In this document: positions 11,170 to 23,504 of the stretch, piece after piece | Layout: each line of letters starts with the position of its first letter | How positions within the stretch are numbered: the stretch's first letter is position 1 | DNA from: Ottelia alismoides | Taxonomy: Eukaryota; Streptophyta; Magnoliopsida; Alismatales; Hydrocharitaceae | Length of the DNA stretch: 64,000 nt | Direction of reading: 5' to 3' | Assembly (NCBI GenBank): GCA_037367405.1 | Contig: JAZKJV010005766.1 | Coordinates: forward strand, 1 to 64,000 | The notes under the pieces: generated by a model | Database searches by the model: none | What the model was told of the DNA's origin: nothing | Seen by the model: only the letters and a program-made list of their open reading frames with translations | Position numbers and translations under genes: made by a program

Positions 11170-14100
11170 TGATTGACCGTTGGATCACCCTAATTAATCA
11201 TATCGTGTTGTTATAATCGGGCAATCAGGATCGATCAAAAATTAACCGTACGAATCGCTGAATTGATGAATTAAATAATGCACGGTTTGATGTATTTTTA
11301 ATCTAAGCAAGCTCCAGGGTCAACTCAAGGAGGAAAATGAACAACTTCGGATTAACTTAGACGAATTAGCTCAAGGTTTTCCAAGCGATTTTTTAAATTT
11401 TTTATGCAATAAAAATACAAATGCAAAAATGCAAACAAATTAGGTTATTATGAAAACACACAACTTAAATTATTTTAATGTCAAATTAATCCAAATTAGC
11501 TAAATTGTATATTTCCTAAAAACCTAATCAAATGATGAATGCAAAAATATATTTTTCTGGAATTTTTGGATTTAAAATGCAACAATAAAAAATGTAAACT
11601 TTTTAGGGGTTTTTATGCAATTTATTGTGTAACCAGAATGTAAACATTATGAAAATTTTACTAGAAGTGAAATATTATGAAATGAGGCTACATTGATATT
11701 TTTAGAAATTTTCGAGAATATATGAATTTTTTACTGAAAACAGAGTGTTTATGAGTATTTAATTCCTAATAATTCCACAAAATAAATTTATCCAGAAGCA
11801 ACATTATCTCAAAAAGATATGTTAATAGACAATCCAGAGACTTGAAATTTCACAAAAATAGTATTTATCGATTTAAATAAAAATAAATTATAGAAATCAA
11901 TCAACAATTTATTTTATGCGCAAAACATATCCATTTTTGATGAAATTTGGAAAGTAATTAAAGAGCACTTAATATCATCATCTACAAATATTTTTCACAG
12001 TTTTGGAGCAATATTTGATTGAATATGAATTTCAGACCATGAATTGGGTAAAATATGTAATTTTTCACAAAAATAAATTTAATTAATTACCCGAGGCTCA
12101 AAAATCTAAATAAGTGGCAAAAGATAAAGACATAATTTTTCAACAAAATGTATTTTTTAAAAAAATGATGCGTAATTGATGTCCAAAGTAATGCATAAAT
12201 GCAGGGGTGTCTTTGCAATACTGAAAATTAAAGTCACAAACAAACTATTCCTAAGGGCACTTATGTAAATAAATAAAGTTAATAGATCTAATATGCAATT
12301 TTCACAAATGAAATAAAATAAAAATTTAACCTCCTTCTTTAAATGCGGGTGAACCCTAGGGCTGAAGAGGGCTCGTGGGCGGTACGGCGGAGGGGAGGTC
12401 GCGACGGCGGGCGGCTTGGCGGAGCGACTTGCAATTAGGGCATCGGCTGGTGTAGGGGCAACGGAAGCTCACGTGGCGGAGGCAGTCGTGGCGGTCTGGA
12501 GCAAGGCGCGCAAGATCGCGGCTGGTCGGGCGGTGAAGGAGAGGCACGGCAGCGGCTGGCGGAGGGAGGCCTACAACTGGAGGCGCTACTGGAAGGTGCG
12601 AAGACTGGCAGGGCACTGCGTGGCAGATCACGACTGGGAGGAGGCGATGCGGGCAGTGGTGGATGGGGTACGTGCGAGTCAGACAACAGGAGCTGGAGGT
12701 CGGTGGTGCTAGGGGCACGGCCGCAGGAGGAGCCGTCCAATGAGGGAAGGTGTGGCCGAAGGAGCTGTGCGCTAGAAGGTGCAGTAGGGGGTGGCGCCAG
12801 GTGTGGTAGTGCGATGGCTGGGGTGGTCGTCCAGGAGGGCTGACGCCGTGGGGGCTGGCTGGAGGATAGAGGCGTGGTCGTGGGCGATGCAGGTACAGGG
12901 GTTGCTGCTGGAATTCTTTTTTAATGTTTTTTTAATGTAATATTTTTTTTAGATTTTTTTCATTTGGAAATAGAAAAAGTGAAATGAATGGTTTGTGATG
13001 ATGATGTGGTTTGTGAACAACAAAAATGTTAGATAAATAAAAAATGACAAGGAAAAGGAGAGGGATACTTACCTGTGATTCGTCGAATTTTGGAGGAGAT
13101 ATACAGCAACTCCGATTGTCGCCTCGAGAAGGATGGTGGAATCATTCGAATCTAAGTGAGCCTTCTTGGAATCTTGCGACACGACAATAGTGTGTCACTG
13201 ATCTTGGCTTTGAGGTTGTTGTCGCTCAACTCGTCTCCTACATCTGTCACCTGAAGGTTAAAGGAGCTCGACCTCTCTTCACTCAAAATGACAGATGATG
13301 AAAAATGAAGGAGGAGAAGAGAATAAAAAGGAGGAGGAGGAGGAAGTTAGAAAAGAGGTGGAGAAAGTGAAGGAATGGTGGAGGAAGTGGAGTGGTGGAG
13401 ACTTGGAGTAGGGAAAAAGTAAAGGGAGAGAAAAAATGATAAAAAATAAATGTAATAAGTAGGCTACTAAAAATAGTGAAGAGAAAAGAAAATAAAATGT
13501 AAGAGAGAACAAAAATAAAAATTAAATGAAAAAGAAATTAAAATATTTAATTAATTATAAAATAATAAATAAATAATAAATAAATAAAATAATGAAAATA
13601 ATAAAAAAAATAGGGTGATACGTGGTTGTTCCAAGAGTTGCCACGTGTCGCTCCAAGAAAAATCACAAATTAAACATAAATAAAAATAATAAAGAAATAA
13701 CAAAAGAGGTCAAATCAAAAAGTGATCAACATGAAAGTTCATCATCTCGACGTCTACAAATTTTTGAAGGACTAAAAATCAAAATAAGCCATATGTACAA
13801 TGTGTATTTTTGAGTGATATCTTATAGGTGTAAAATACCATATTTTTATGTTTTGCAATGTTTTTTCATTTTAAATATGAAAAAAAATCAAAATAAAGTT
13901 AGAGACGATATGAAAGAAATATTTACAACTTAATCTTTTTTTTTTGAATTTTTAATAACTAAGAAAATAAAAAGATAAAATGAAGGGTATTTTAGTCAAT
14001 ATGTACAATATACAATAGGGGCCTAAAATCCAAGTTTCACATATGAACTCTGATTGGTCTTGTTTTGAAGGTCTTTGAATGTATATTACTTTAAAAGTGA

Positions 14101-14484
14101 GTAGAATAAAATCGGATACTATATGAGAGACATGTTCGCATTTTAAGTTTCATAGTCTCAAACTTGGATTTGGATTTTATTGGACAATTTTACAATTTAG
14201 TATTTTTTGATATTTTTCTTTTATTAGTGTTAGTAATGTATACACTATAGAGTTGATTTTATTAGATTTGGAGTTAGTATGAGATAGATACAAATATGTA
14301 TTTACATGTGATTTTTACAAGGAATTTTATGCTTCTTATTTATGCAAATATGAATGTTAAAATGCACATATTATTTACATATGCATGAATGCTAATTATG
14401 CAGAATAAATGGAGAAATGCAGCTAATTAATCGGGAACGACACTCTATTTTCAACTTTTAAAGTGATGAATCACATATTCATCA
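11170..14484 (-). repeat. 3' LTR of the 11170-23504 element
   Basis: Read on the minus strand it runs from the U3 hairpin (14464-14484) through AT-rich U3 and a purine-rich stretch (13290-13420 on plus), then a GC-rich block (12340-12910 on plus) and an AT-rich tail, to ..GGTCAATCA at 11170. A splice-donor-like CACAG/GTAAGTATCC lies at 13079-13063 on the minus strand. Confidence 0.9.
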
Positions 14485-14497
14485 ACCCCCTATACTT
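14485..14497 (-). other. Polypurine tract of the 11170-23504 element
   Basis: On the minus strand this reads AAGTATAGGGGGT directly before the U3 hairpin. A short palindrome containing GCTCGAGACGAGC precedes it, as in other plant gypsy elements of the Tat type. Confidence 0.85.
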
Positions 14498-15905
14498 AAA
14501 TCTTGCTCGTCTCGAGCAACTAAAATGAAATGCAAGAGTGAAATGATTTTGGGTTCCATACCAAGGTCATGAACAAAAGGTGAAAATGGAGCTTGACTCA
14601 ACCTTAGGATTAATAGTGTGGCGGAACCTTATTGGGATCTGATTTTAAGACCTAACAGCCTTTAAGTTCCACAAGTCTTCTATTCAGGTCCTCTCAACCG
14701 TCAGGTCAGAACAAATCCTCATACATAAATTCTAATGACTATGGATCTTACTTGTACTTTGTAAGTGAAATATAGCTCTTCGTATCAAAAATGGCAAAGA
14801 AACAACCTCCTCTAACAAGGTAACTCTGATTCCCTGATCTAGCAACTCTTTCCTAGAAGAGCGGGGTATTCTCTTCCAAGTTCAAGTGCGACCAACTCAA
14901 GAAGAGGGGGCGGATAAGAGAATGGACCGTGACCAGTGTAGTCACATATCCGTGGAGCTTGACCAGTGTAGCCAAGTCTTCAGCTGCAAGCTTTGGAGCT
15001 CTTCTTATTATTCTAAACTTGTATATACACTTGGGCAGGCATTTTACTTTTCAATCGGGCTTGTCCACTTTTGGAGATTCTGCATTTTCCTCTTTTTTTC
15101 TCTCTTTTTTTGACATATATACAAGGTGCAGCATGTACATAAGGAGTTTTTCTTCTTGAGCCAGTAGACTATCCCTCTTTTGAAGCTTTATTGCAACCCA
15201 CAACATCTTGTCGTTAGACGTCAACGCCATAAGACTAGGTTGAGATGCACTACCCTCCCTAGAGGAGGATAGATGTTTCCACACATGTGCTACTCCAAGA
15301 TAAAGGATTCTACCTCCTCACCATCTCATCAATGAAGAGCTACTTGCATGGTGCTTGTACAAGTTAGGTCATTGTCTAAAAGAAACGTGCGTGTGTACGA
15401 AATATTCTACTTAGACCAATCGAGATGACATGTGAACATAGACTTGTGCACTCAAAGAATTAAGTCATTCGATCTGAAAAATCTTAACTCCAGTTCCTAT
15501 AAAGTTCCTCTGAAATTAGGTAGACTAAGGTCAAATCCATCCTTGACTACTATTCATAACTTGGTTCATAACCCACTAACTTTTCACATTGTATATGCTA
15601 GATATGCAGATGACATGCTATATAGATGAATGAAGTGCAAGACTTTTTTTCTAATGCAAGGATGATATGCAAGAGTAAATAAGAAGCCTATTTTTTGTAT
15701 ACCTCCTATTTTACAACAAATTTTACAAGAACTTTATAAGTATTATACAAATTATACAAATGTTCTATACTATACATATTATATAAGTATACATGCATTT
15801 TACAAAAAAAATTCCATCTTTTACCCACCCCGTAATTATTGCATAATATATACAAAAATATATGAAAGTACGAGCTATGGGTAAAGTATACAAGTAATAC
15901 ATACA
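14498..15905 (-). mobile_element. 3' untranslated internal region of the element
   Basis: This is internal sequence between the true polypurine tract and the upstream PPT-like cluster. No conserved coding motif was recognised on either strand. A short plus-strand frame ending in YARYADDML is treated as chance. Confidence 0.5.
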
Positions 15906-16270
15906 CACCCCCTTATACTTAGCGTGTGCTATGTCCTCAGAGCACGAGAAGTGAGGAAAAAGATATAGCTCGTGCTAAGCGTAGGAGAGCTAAAATAACA
16001 AAAAGTATAGAAGTCGCTCCACCCCCTATACTTAGGCTTTGGCAGCCTAAGTCTAGAAGAAGATCAAAAATGGGGTGAGCGAGGTTAAGAGGGTAAATGG
16101 ATGAGTATATATACATGATGGGCATCAGTCCCCCCTATACTTAAGCTTTGGTCAGCCTAAGTATAGGATAGGAGTGAGTGTGAGAACCGAAGAGATCTAG
16201 AGAATATACAGAGAATGGTGAAGAGACTCGAGTCACTCTCCCCCAATACTTAGGATCTGGTCATCTTAAG
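15906..16270 (-). repeat. Cluster of four hairpin + PPT-like modules (minus sense)
   Basis: On the minus strand AAGTATAGGGGG-like tracts lie at 15907-15920, 16021-16033, 16130-16142 and 16239-16251. Each is preceded by a stem-loop, for example ACTTAGGCT...AGCCTAAGT around 16030-16052. The 15907 module shares 'gaggacatag' with the third module of the plus-strand element at 45,950-46,004, so the array is homologous and in the same sense order. The true PPT is 1.4 kb further down the element. Confidence 0.75.
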
Positions 16271-17239
16271 TATAGCCATAAAAAGAAACGACATGAAGCC
16301 GGGGTGAGTGACTCGAATCACTTGGGAGGGAGGGTTATGAAAGAAAGAAAATATATATAAGAAGGGGTAAGAATATACAATGATCAAGAAGGTTTGTTAC
16401 GAACCTTCTTATGGGAGCGAGGAGGTGGGTAATATACATATGTGTCGCTGTCGGAATCATCCTCAGATGTATAATAGTGTGGTGTAGGGATCGTCCAACG
16501 AGGGTCGACACACGACTTCTTGCTCAGATATGGCTTAAGAACAACCGAATTGAGCTCGCTCATATAAACTACCTCATCCAGGTCTGATGAGGATTCCTTT
16601 GAAAATTCCGTCTCCGATATGTTGAAGGAAACTTCTTAGTCGATTTTCTAGAACCAGAAACTTTGAGAGGGAGAGGAGAGTGAAGTGCCTTTGAGGGGTT
16701 TGGGGGAACACCTCAAGGAATCAATTCTCAACTTCCTCTCACTGGATAACTAACTAGAGGAAGGAGCAGGCATGGTTTTGGGTGGGGTCAATCTAGTCAT
16801 GGTTGTCTGCTTTGAAGGTCCGAGATGTGGTGCAGTGCTGACCATGGGTTCCTCATTAGACGAGTCACCATATAGATTATAATATTCCTTAAGGTTCATC
16901 ACACATCTCGGGAAGATGCTAGTGATCTCAATTGGCTTGGCATTATTAGTCACGGATGTCGGATCATCAAAACGGTCAAGACAATCAGCAAAAATCGTGT
17001 CTGGCTCAATGACAGCTTCAGGTTGTTAGTCTTTTATTGAAGCTGATACAATGGTGGCGATGCAAGCAGCAGGAGTCATGGATGTGTGGGGAGTCTCTAA
17101 ACCAAAGGTCGGCTCGATAGTTGGTATCATCAGAGAGGTGGGATTCATCTACCTCTCGAAGGTCACGAGTGTCAGCAGATTTGTTGGTCACCATAGAGTA
17201 GAGTGTGTCAAAGAATGGATGAGGTCGAAGTGCTCCTAA
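16271..17239 (-). mobile_element. Internal region after protease, no recognisable pol
   Basis: Minus-strand frames such as 16750-16953 and 17018-17290 are short and end in stops. I looked here for RT (YxDD context), RNase H and integrase words and found none. The frame at 17018-17290 starts inside the protease remnant and continues into unrecognised sequence. Confidence 0.4.
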
Positions 17240-17460
17240 TGTTGTAAAATTGATTTCTCGAGTCTTGCAATCTATAGTCGCTTTAGCCAAGGCTACGAAC
17301 GGCTTCCCGAGAATAATGGGAGACTAGGTAAACTCTCCTCGGTGCTCAATGCCAATGACCGTAAAGTCTACCTAGAGTAGAGCACCTTGTAAAGAATGAT
17401 GATTGAAATGATTCCTCTCGATCGTTTGATTGATCGATCAGCTAATTGAACGATCTCTCT
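17240..17460 (-). pseudogene. Retropepsin (aspartic protease) remnant of the gypsy-like element
   Basis: Reading the minus strand gives QLADRSIKRSRGII, then after a frame change VDFTVIGIEHRGEF, a stop, and SPIILGKPFVALAKATIDC with TREINF after it. These follow the order of plant Athila/Tat protease: 'LADRS..PRG', '.DF.VL..E.', then the flap-side 'PIILGRPFLA' and 'ID...GEL'. The catalytic D(S/T)G segment upstream is not visible, and there is at least one frameshift and one in-frame stop. The protease would process the Gag-Pol polyprotein in an active element; this copy is dead. Position after the gag remnant fits the usual gag-pro order. Confidence 0.75.
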
Positions 17461-17467
17461 CGACTTT

Positions 17468-18210
17468 CTAACTCTGTGGCTCTTGGTCTTTCCCCCCCAT
17501 CATCAAGGAGGTGGCTATAGACACTAAGTGTCTCTCAGTCCTTGTCCTCTTATTGCCCGACCTCTTAGGCATCAATTTACTTCTCATAAATTGTTTGAGG
17601 TCGGGGAAGTGAGCTATGACCTTTATTAAGGGAAGATTGAAAATCAATTCTTCATCGAGTGCTTCCCTTAGGGCATGATCCAATTTTTTTAGGTATTTTT
17701 CATTTTCGATTTTTAAGTGATTTTTTGGATTTTCAATTTTTTTGGCCTTTTTGGAATATTCAATTTTTTAATGTTTTTGATATGTGAAGGATGAGCGGGA
17801 GAAACTGTAGACTCGAGATTGGAGGGCAAGTAGTTAGTAGAAGAGGGAGGTATAATGGACTCTAGTTGTACAAAATCTGTGTTTTTCCTTGTGTTTATTT
17901 GGTCTTCAACATCAAATCCACTTCTTTCCTTTGCCACTTTAATACCCAAGCTGGCAGAAATTGAGTGCAATATTTTGGTCATGTCTCTCAACTTGGCACC
18001 AAATGATTCATTTTTCACGATAAGTCGAGAAATGTCATCCTCCAAAAAGTCATCGTGACAAATCATGGGAGAAGTCTGCTCAATTGGAGGATATTGCTGA
18101 GAATTTGGGATCTCATACTCAACAAACCTAGACTCTGGCATGCAATGTTGGGTCGAGTATGGACCATCTAAATGGCAGATATTGGTCAGAGCCTCATATG
18201 ATGGAGTCAA
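17468..18210 (-). pseudogene. gag-like remnant (two adjoining open stretches)
   Basis: Two minus-strand open stretches lie just upstream of the protease remnant: 17713-18210 (165 codons) and 17468-17683 (71 codons). The second carries FNLPLIKVIAHFPDLKQFM, which resembles the gag-protease linker of plant gypsy elements, where a helical 'P...AL..MP.YAKFLK' segment precedes the protease. The first has acidic, helical and basic (PKRPKKLKIQK) parts but no zinc knuckle that I can see. Neither is a complete protein. In the sense direction they sit between the 5' leader and the protease, as gag should. Confidence 0.5.
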
Positions 18211-20150
18211 TACATAGGGGGTTCATAGATTGAATTCATGAGTCCAATCTTGTGAATGTGTAGGCTCTCCGAATATATGGTATGAGGGCTGGTCAATGTA
18301 GTCTTGATTACTAGGGCCAATCAAGTTAGGAAGATCATAAGGTGCATGCTTGTCCATTCGGTATGTTCTATCGACCATGTCACACCCTAAGGTCAAGTCG
18401 AGATGTGTGAATTGTTGTCCGGTCCCTACTTGAGGTGAGAATGAGGTATGTGGGGGTACATAATTCTATCATTTTTCCGTCTCAGCAGTAGCTTGCTCTT
18501 CAAATGATTCCTTAACTCCAGCAAGCATCTGACTATAAGATGAACCAACCCAGGATGGAAGTGGATCTGGGGTGTAAGAAGGTAGGGTAGGTGAGAAATG
18601 CAAAGAAGTGGGGGAAGTCCGTCGAAGTTCTGACTTCATGGTCTGGATGGGGGTATGAGGAGAAATAAGAAGGTGAAGATGATCGGATTATGGTCGAAGA
18701 GGAGTGACCTGGATATGATGACCAATATTCCGACATCTTGAACAGGAATCGATGAATGTAAGCGAAACGAGGTGGAAAACGTGCAAGTATAGATGATAAC
18801 ACACACGTACAGACACAAAACAAACGCAAGATCAAACCCCAAGTTCACCAACTCAACACGTGAGGGCCATAAAGGTTCGGCCGAATTATCTTGTCAGTTT
18901 TAGTTGGTGATAAATGCAAGTCTTGAAAGAGTTAATGAGTTGTTAGGTGCTTGTACTTCCCTACAGACTGGCCCGCTTCTTACGACTAGTTGGACCTACT
19001 TTCAGCCAGTATGGAAGTAAGTATGGACCGTATAAATATGTCTATGCATTCCTTGAGGACAAAGCCTTATAAGGCATCCTCTAAACCTCCCACTCTGCCA
19101 AGGAAATCCGGACTGTTTACCGGTTACCCGTAGATCCTCACTGAGAAGTAGCTAATCGCCTAAAAAGAAAGAACTAGTAGTCTATAAGAAAATCATGGCT
19201 TGGGCTCTGTCCTAGTGTCGTCTCTCTCTCTCTCTCTCACTTACAAGTAAATCAGACAATGATGGGTTGCTCTCCCACAAAAAAGGGTTAATTTTAGTCA
19301 ATTTTTTGGTCCAATTCAATTAATAGTCCCAATTTTAGAGATTAGTTGTCATTGTAGTTAATCCACACAAGCAATCACATCTACCGTTCAATCCCAATTC
19401 CTTTATCCTAAGTTAGAAAATCCGAGAGAGGGAATCAGAAAAAGCTGATGAGATCGAGAAAACGATAATGAATGCTTGAGTAAGAAGACTTACAGTGTCT
19501 CCAGCTCTCTACAATGCAAGATGCACAACTGAATTGAAATTTTACACTATATGAAATGCAAATGAGAAAACCATTCCTAGACAGGAAGTTCTATTAGCGA
19601 GAGATGAACAATTTAATTTTGACTAATAGCTATGCGGTCTAAGTGTGTTTCGTTAAGTGTGATGCGTAGTCCTATATAGCACGAGCACAAGCAAAATTTT
19701 GCTACGAGAACTGCGAGTGCAGGCCCTAGTATACGTCAAGCAAACCACACGACCACGAAGGGTCCAATGTCAAGCCTTGGTACACAAGCGAGATCCCAAC
19801 TGGTGTCCGCTATAAATATGTAATTATTACAAATTAATTCACAAAATTGAATCTCTCTTCAAAGATATTCTTGGCGTCTCAACAACCATCTCGATCCAGG
19901 AATCGTCAGCCTCTAACGCTCTTCGAGATGCGTCGACTTCAAGAAAGTCACTCTAAGTCCACCGGTCCCTCACACAAAAAAATAAAAATGTATGATAGAG
20001 AGAGATATCAAAATATATAAAAAAATAAATAGATAAAAAATTGGAAAAAAAGAAAAATGGAATAATTACAAAGTGGTTCAGGGGTCAGACTACCTGATTA
20101 AATGGAAAACCTTAATCTAATTTTTCTAAAATGATCCTAAGCTGTTTGCT
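18211..20150 (-). mobile_element. 5' internal leader and upstream gag-side sequence, degenerate
   Basis: Read on the minus strand, the part near 18,840-19,300 matches the plus-strand element at about 45,480-45,680 (shared 'gggagagcaac', 'tatcaccaa' and 'gagttggtgaa' phrases). It is thus a shared leader or UTR segment of these elements. A (TC)n run lies at 19220-19238. No intact frame is seen. Confidence 0.5.
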
Positions 20151-20168
20151 TCCCTGGCAACAGCTTCA
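20151..20168 (-). other. Primer binding site (tRNA-Asp type)
   Basis: The minus strand reads TGAAGCTGTTGCCAGGGA. By eye it matches 14 of 18 positions of TGGCGCCGTTGCCGGGGA, the site complementary to plant tRNA-Asp used by Athila/Tat elements. It lies two bases from the LTR edge at 20171, which fixes the element's orientation. Confidence 0.75.
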
Positions 20169-20170
20169 TT

Positions 20171-23100
20171 TGATTGACCACTTGATCGCCCTAATTAATC
20201 GTTTTGTGTTGTTGTAGTCGGGCAATCAGGATCGATCAAAAATTAATCGCATGAATCAATGAATAGATGAATTAAATAATACGCGGTTTGACGTATTTTT
20301 ATCCTAGGAAAACCCTAGGGTCGACTCGAGGAGGCAAAAGGAACAACTTCAGATCAACTTAGATGAATTAGCTCAAGGTTTTACAAGCGAGATTTTTTTT
20401 ATTTTTTATGCAATAAAAATGCAAATGTAAAAATGCAGACACATTAGATTAATATGAAAATACACAACTTAGCTAAATTAATTTTTATATCAAATTAATC
20501 CAAATTAGCTAAATTATATTTTTCCTAGAAATCTAATCAAATGATGAATGCAAAATGTATTTTTCTAGAATTTTTTTATTTAAAATGCAACAATGAAAAA
20601 TGTAAACTTTTTAGGGGTTTTTATGCAATTTTTCATGCAAAGAGAATGCAAAAATTATAAAAAATTTACTGGAAATGAAATATTATGAAATGAAGCTATA
20701 ATATTTTTTGGAATTTTTCGAGAATATATAATTTTTTTATGAATTTTTTTACTGAAAATAGAGTTTTTTAGTATTTAATTCCTAATAAATCCACGAAATA
20801 AATTTATCCAGACGCAAAATTATCTCAAAAGATATGTTAATAGACAATCCAAGAGACTTGAAATTTCACAAAAAAAGTATTTATGGATTTAATTAAAAAT
20901 AAATTACAGAAATCACTCAAAAATTTATTTTATGCGCAAGACACATCCATTTTTGATGAAATTTGGAAAGTAATCAAAGAGCACTTAATATCATCATCTA
21001 CATTTTTTCACAATTTTTGGAGTAATATTTGATTGATTATGAATTTCAGACCATGAATTAGATAAAATATGAAATTTTCACAAAAATAAATTTAACTAAT
21101 TACCCAACGCTCACAAAAATCTAAATAAATAGCAAAAGATAAAGAATCAATTTCTTAACAAAATATAATTTTTGTTTTAAAATTGATGCACAATTGATGT
21201 CCAAAGTAATGCGTAAATGTAGGGGTGCCTTTGCAATGCAGGAAATTAAAGTCACAAACAAACTATGCCTAAGGGCACTTATGTAAATAAACAAAGTTAA
21301 CGAATCTAATATGCAATTTTCACAAATGAAATAAAATAAAAAAATTGAACCTTCTTTTTTAAACATGGGTGAACCCTAAGGTTCAAGAGGGTTCGTTGGT
21401 GGCGTGACGGAGGGGAGGTCACGGCCGCAGGTGGCTTGGCGAAGCAAGCTGCAACTAGGGCAACGACTGGCGTGGGTGCGGCGGCTGCTTGCGCGGAGGA
21501 GGCGGCCACGGCGGTATGAAGCAAGGCGCGCGAGGTTGCGGCTGGTCGGGCAGTGAAGGAGTGGCACGACAACGGCTGGAGGAGGGAGGCCTGCGGCTGG
21601 AGGCGCTACTGGAAGGTACTGCGGCTGGCAGGGCATCGCGTGGCATAGCACTGCTGGGAGGGGGAGGCATGTGCAGTGGTGGACGGGGTGCGCACGGGTC
21701 GCGCAACAGGAACTGGAGGTCGGCGATGCTGGGGGCCCGGCTGCAAGAGGAGTCGTTCAGTGAGGGAAGGTGCAGCTGGAGAGGTCGTGTGCTGGAAGGT
21801 GCGGTAGGGGGCGGCTCCAGGTGTGGCAGTATGATGCATGGGGTGGCTGTCCAGGAGGGCGCGGTGTCGTGGGTGCTGGCTGGAGAATTGAGGCGTGGTC
21901 GTGGGCGGTGCAGGCGCAGGGGTTGTTGTTGGAATTCTTTTTTTGTTTTTTAAATGTAATATTTTTTTTCAATTTTTTTTGTAAATAGAAATAAAAAAAG
22001 TTAAATGAATGGTTTGTGATGATGTGGTTTTGAACAACAAAAATGTTAGATAAATAAAAAATAAAAAAAATGATAAGGAAAATGAGAGGGATACTTACCT
22101 GTGATTTGCCCGAATTTTGGAGGAGATATGTTGTAACTATGATCGTCGCCTCGAGAAGGATGGAGGAATCCTTCGAAGCTAAGCGAGCATGTTTGGAAGC
22201 TCGCGACACGACAACAGTCCGTGGATCTCGCCTTTGAGGTTGTCGTCGATCAACTTGTCTCTTACAGCTGTCACATGAAGGTTAAAAGGGCTCGACCTCT
22301 CTTCTCTCGAAACGACGGATGATGAAAAATGAGGGAGGAGAAGAGAATAAAAAGGAGGAGGAGGAAGTTAGAAAAGAGGTGGAGAAAGTAGAGGAATGGT
22401 GGAGGAAGTGGAATGGTGGAGACTTGGAGTGGGGAACAAGTAAAGGGAGAGAAAAATGATAAAAAAAATAAATGTAATAAGTAGGCTACTAAAAAAATGA
22501 AAGAAAATAAAATAAAATGTAAGAGACAAAAAAATAAAAATAAAAATAAAAATAAATAAATTAATTTAAAAATAATAAATAAATAAATAATAAATAAATA
22601 AATAATGAAAAAAATTAAAAAAAGGGGTGACACATGGCGTCTCCAGGAGCTGCCACGTGTCGCTCCTCGAAAAATCACAAATTAAACGTAAATAAAAATA
22701 ACAAAAAAACAAAAGGGGTCAAATCAAAAAGTGGTCAACATAAAAGTCGCTCGTCTTGATGAGATCTACAACTTTTGTGAGGACTGAAAATCAAAATAAG
22801 TCATATGTACAAAGTATATTTTTGGGTTGTATCTTATTGGTATAAAATACAGTATTTTTTATGTTTTACAATTTTTTAATTTTTAAATAAGAGAAAAATC
22901 AAAATAAAGTTATAGAAAATACGAAAGAAATATTTTACAATTAATCTATTTTTTTGAATTTTTAATAATTAAAAAAATAAAAAGATAAAATGAATGGTAT
23001 TTTAGTCAATATGTACAATATACAATAGAGGCCCAAAACCCAAGTTTCACATACAACTCTGATTTTTATGAAATTAGTATTGTTTTGAAGGTCTTTGAAT

Positions 23101-23504
23101 GAATATTACTTTAAAAGTGAGTAGACCTAAATCGGATATTGTATGAGAGAGATATTCGTATTTTAAGGTTCATAGTCTCAAACTTGGATTTGGGTTTTAT
23201 TGGACAATTTTACAAGGTTAGTATTTTTTTGATATTTTGTTATTAGTGTTAGTAGTGTATACACTATAGAGTTGATTTTATTGGATTTGGAGTTAGTATA
23301 AAATAGATACAAATATGGTATTTACAAGTGATTTTTACAAGGAATTTCATGCTTCTTATTTATGCAAATATGAATGTTAAAATGCACATGTTATTTACGC
23401 ATGCATGAATGCTAATTATGCATAATAAATGGAGAAATGCAGCTAATTACTCGAGAATGAAGCTATATTTTCAACTTTTAAAGTGATGAATCACAGATTC
23501 ATCA
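20171..23504 (-). repeat. 5' LTR of the 11170-23504 element
   Basis: It aligns with 11170-14484 throughout, with many substitutions and short indels, so the insertion is not recent. The U3 hairpin is at 23484-23504 with 9-bp arms (TGATGAATC/GATTCATCA). A donor-like CAG/GTAAGTATCC lies near 22098 on the minus strand. The GC-rich block at 21370-21940 has open frames on both strands that I treat as compositional. Confidence 0.9.

Larger units (their letters stand above)
11170..23504 (-). mobile_element. Complete 12.3-kb Ty3/gypsy-like LTR retrotransposon, minus strand, degenerate
   Basis: The two direct LTRs are 11170-14484 (3315 bp) and 20171-23504 (3334 bp). Both start TGATTGACC on the plus strand and end at a TTCATCA hairpin. 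Flanks are AGGAA (11165-11169) and AGGAG (23505-23509), a 4/5 target duplication. A primer site next to the right LTR and a polypurine tract next to the left LTR set the minus orientation. The 5.7-kb internal region holds broken gag-protease sequence but no reverse transcriptase or integrase that I can find, so it could not move on its own. Protease wording and the Asp-type primer site point to the Athila/Tat side of Ty3/gypsy. Confidence 0.9.

Noticed and set aside
15432..15629. Plus-strand frame ending YARYADDMLYR, resembling the YADD box of reverse transcriptases.
   Set aside because: No other RT motif surrounds it, the frame is 65 codons, and it is antisense to the element it lies in. Treated as chance.
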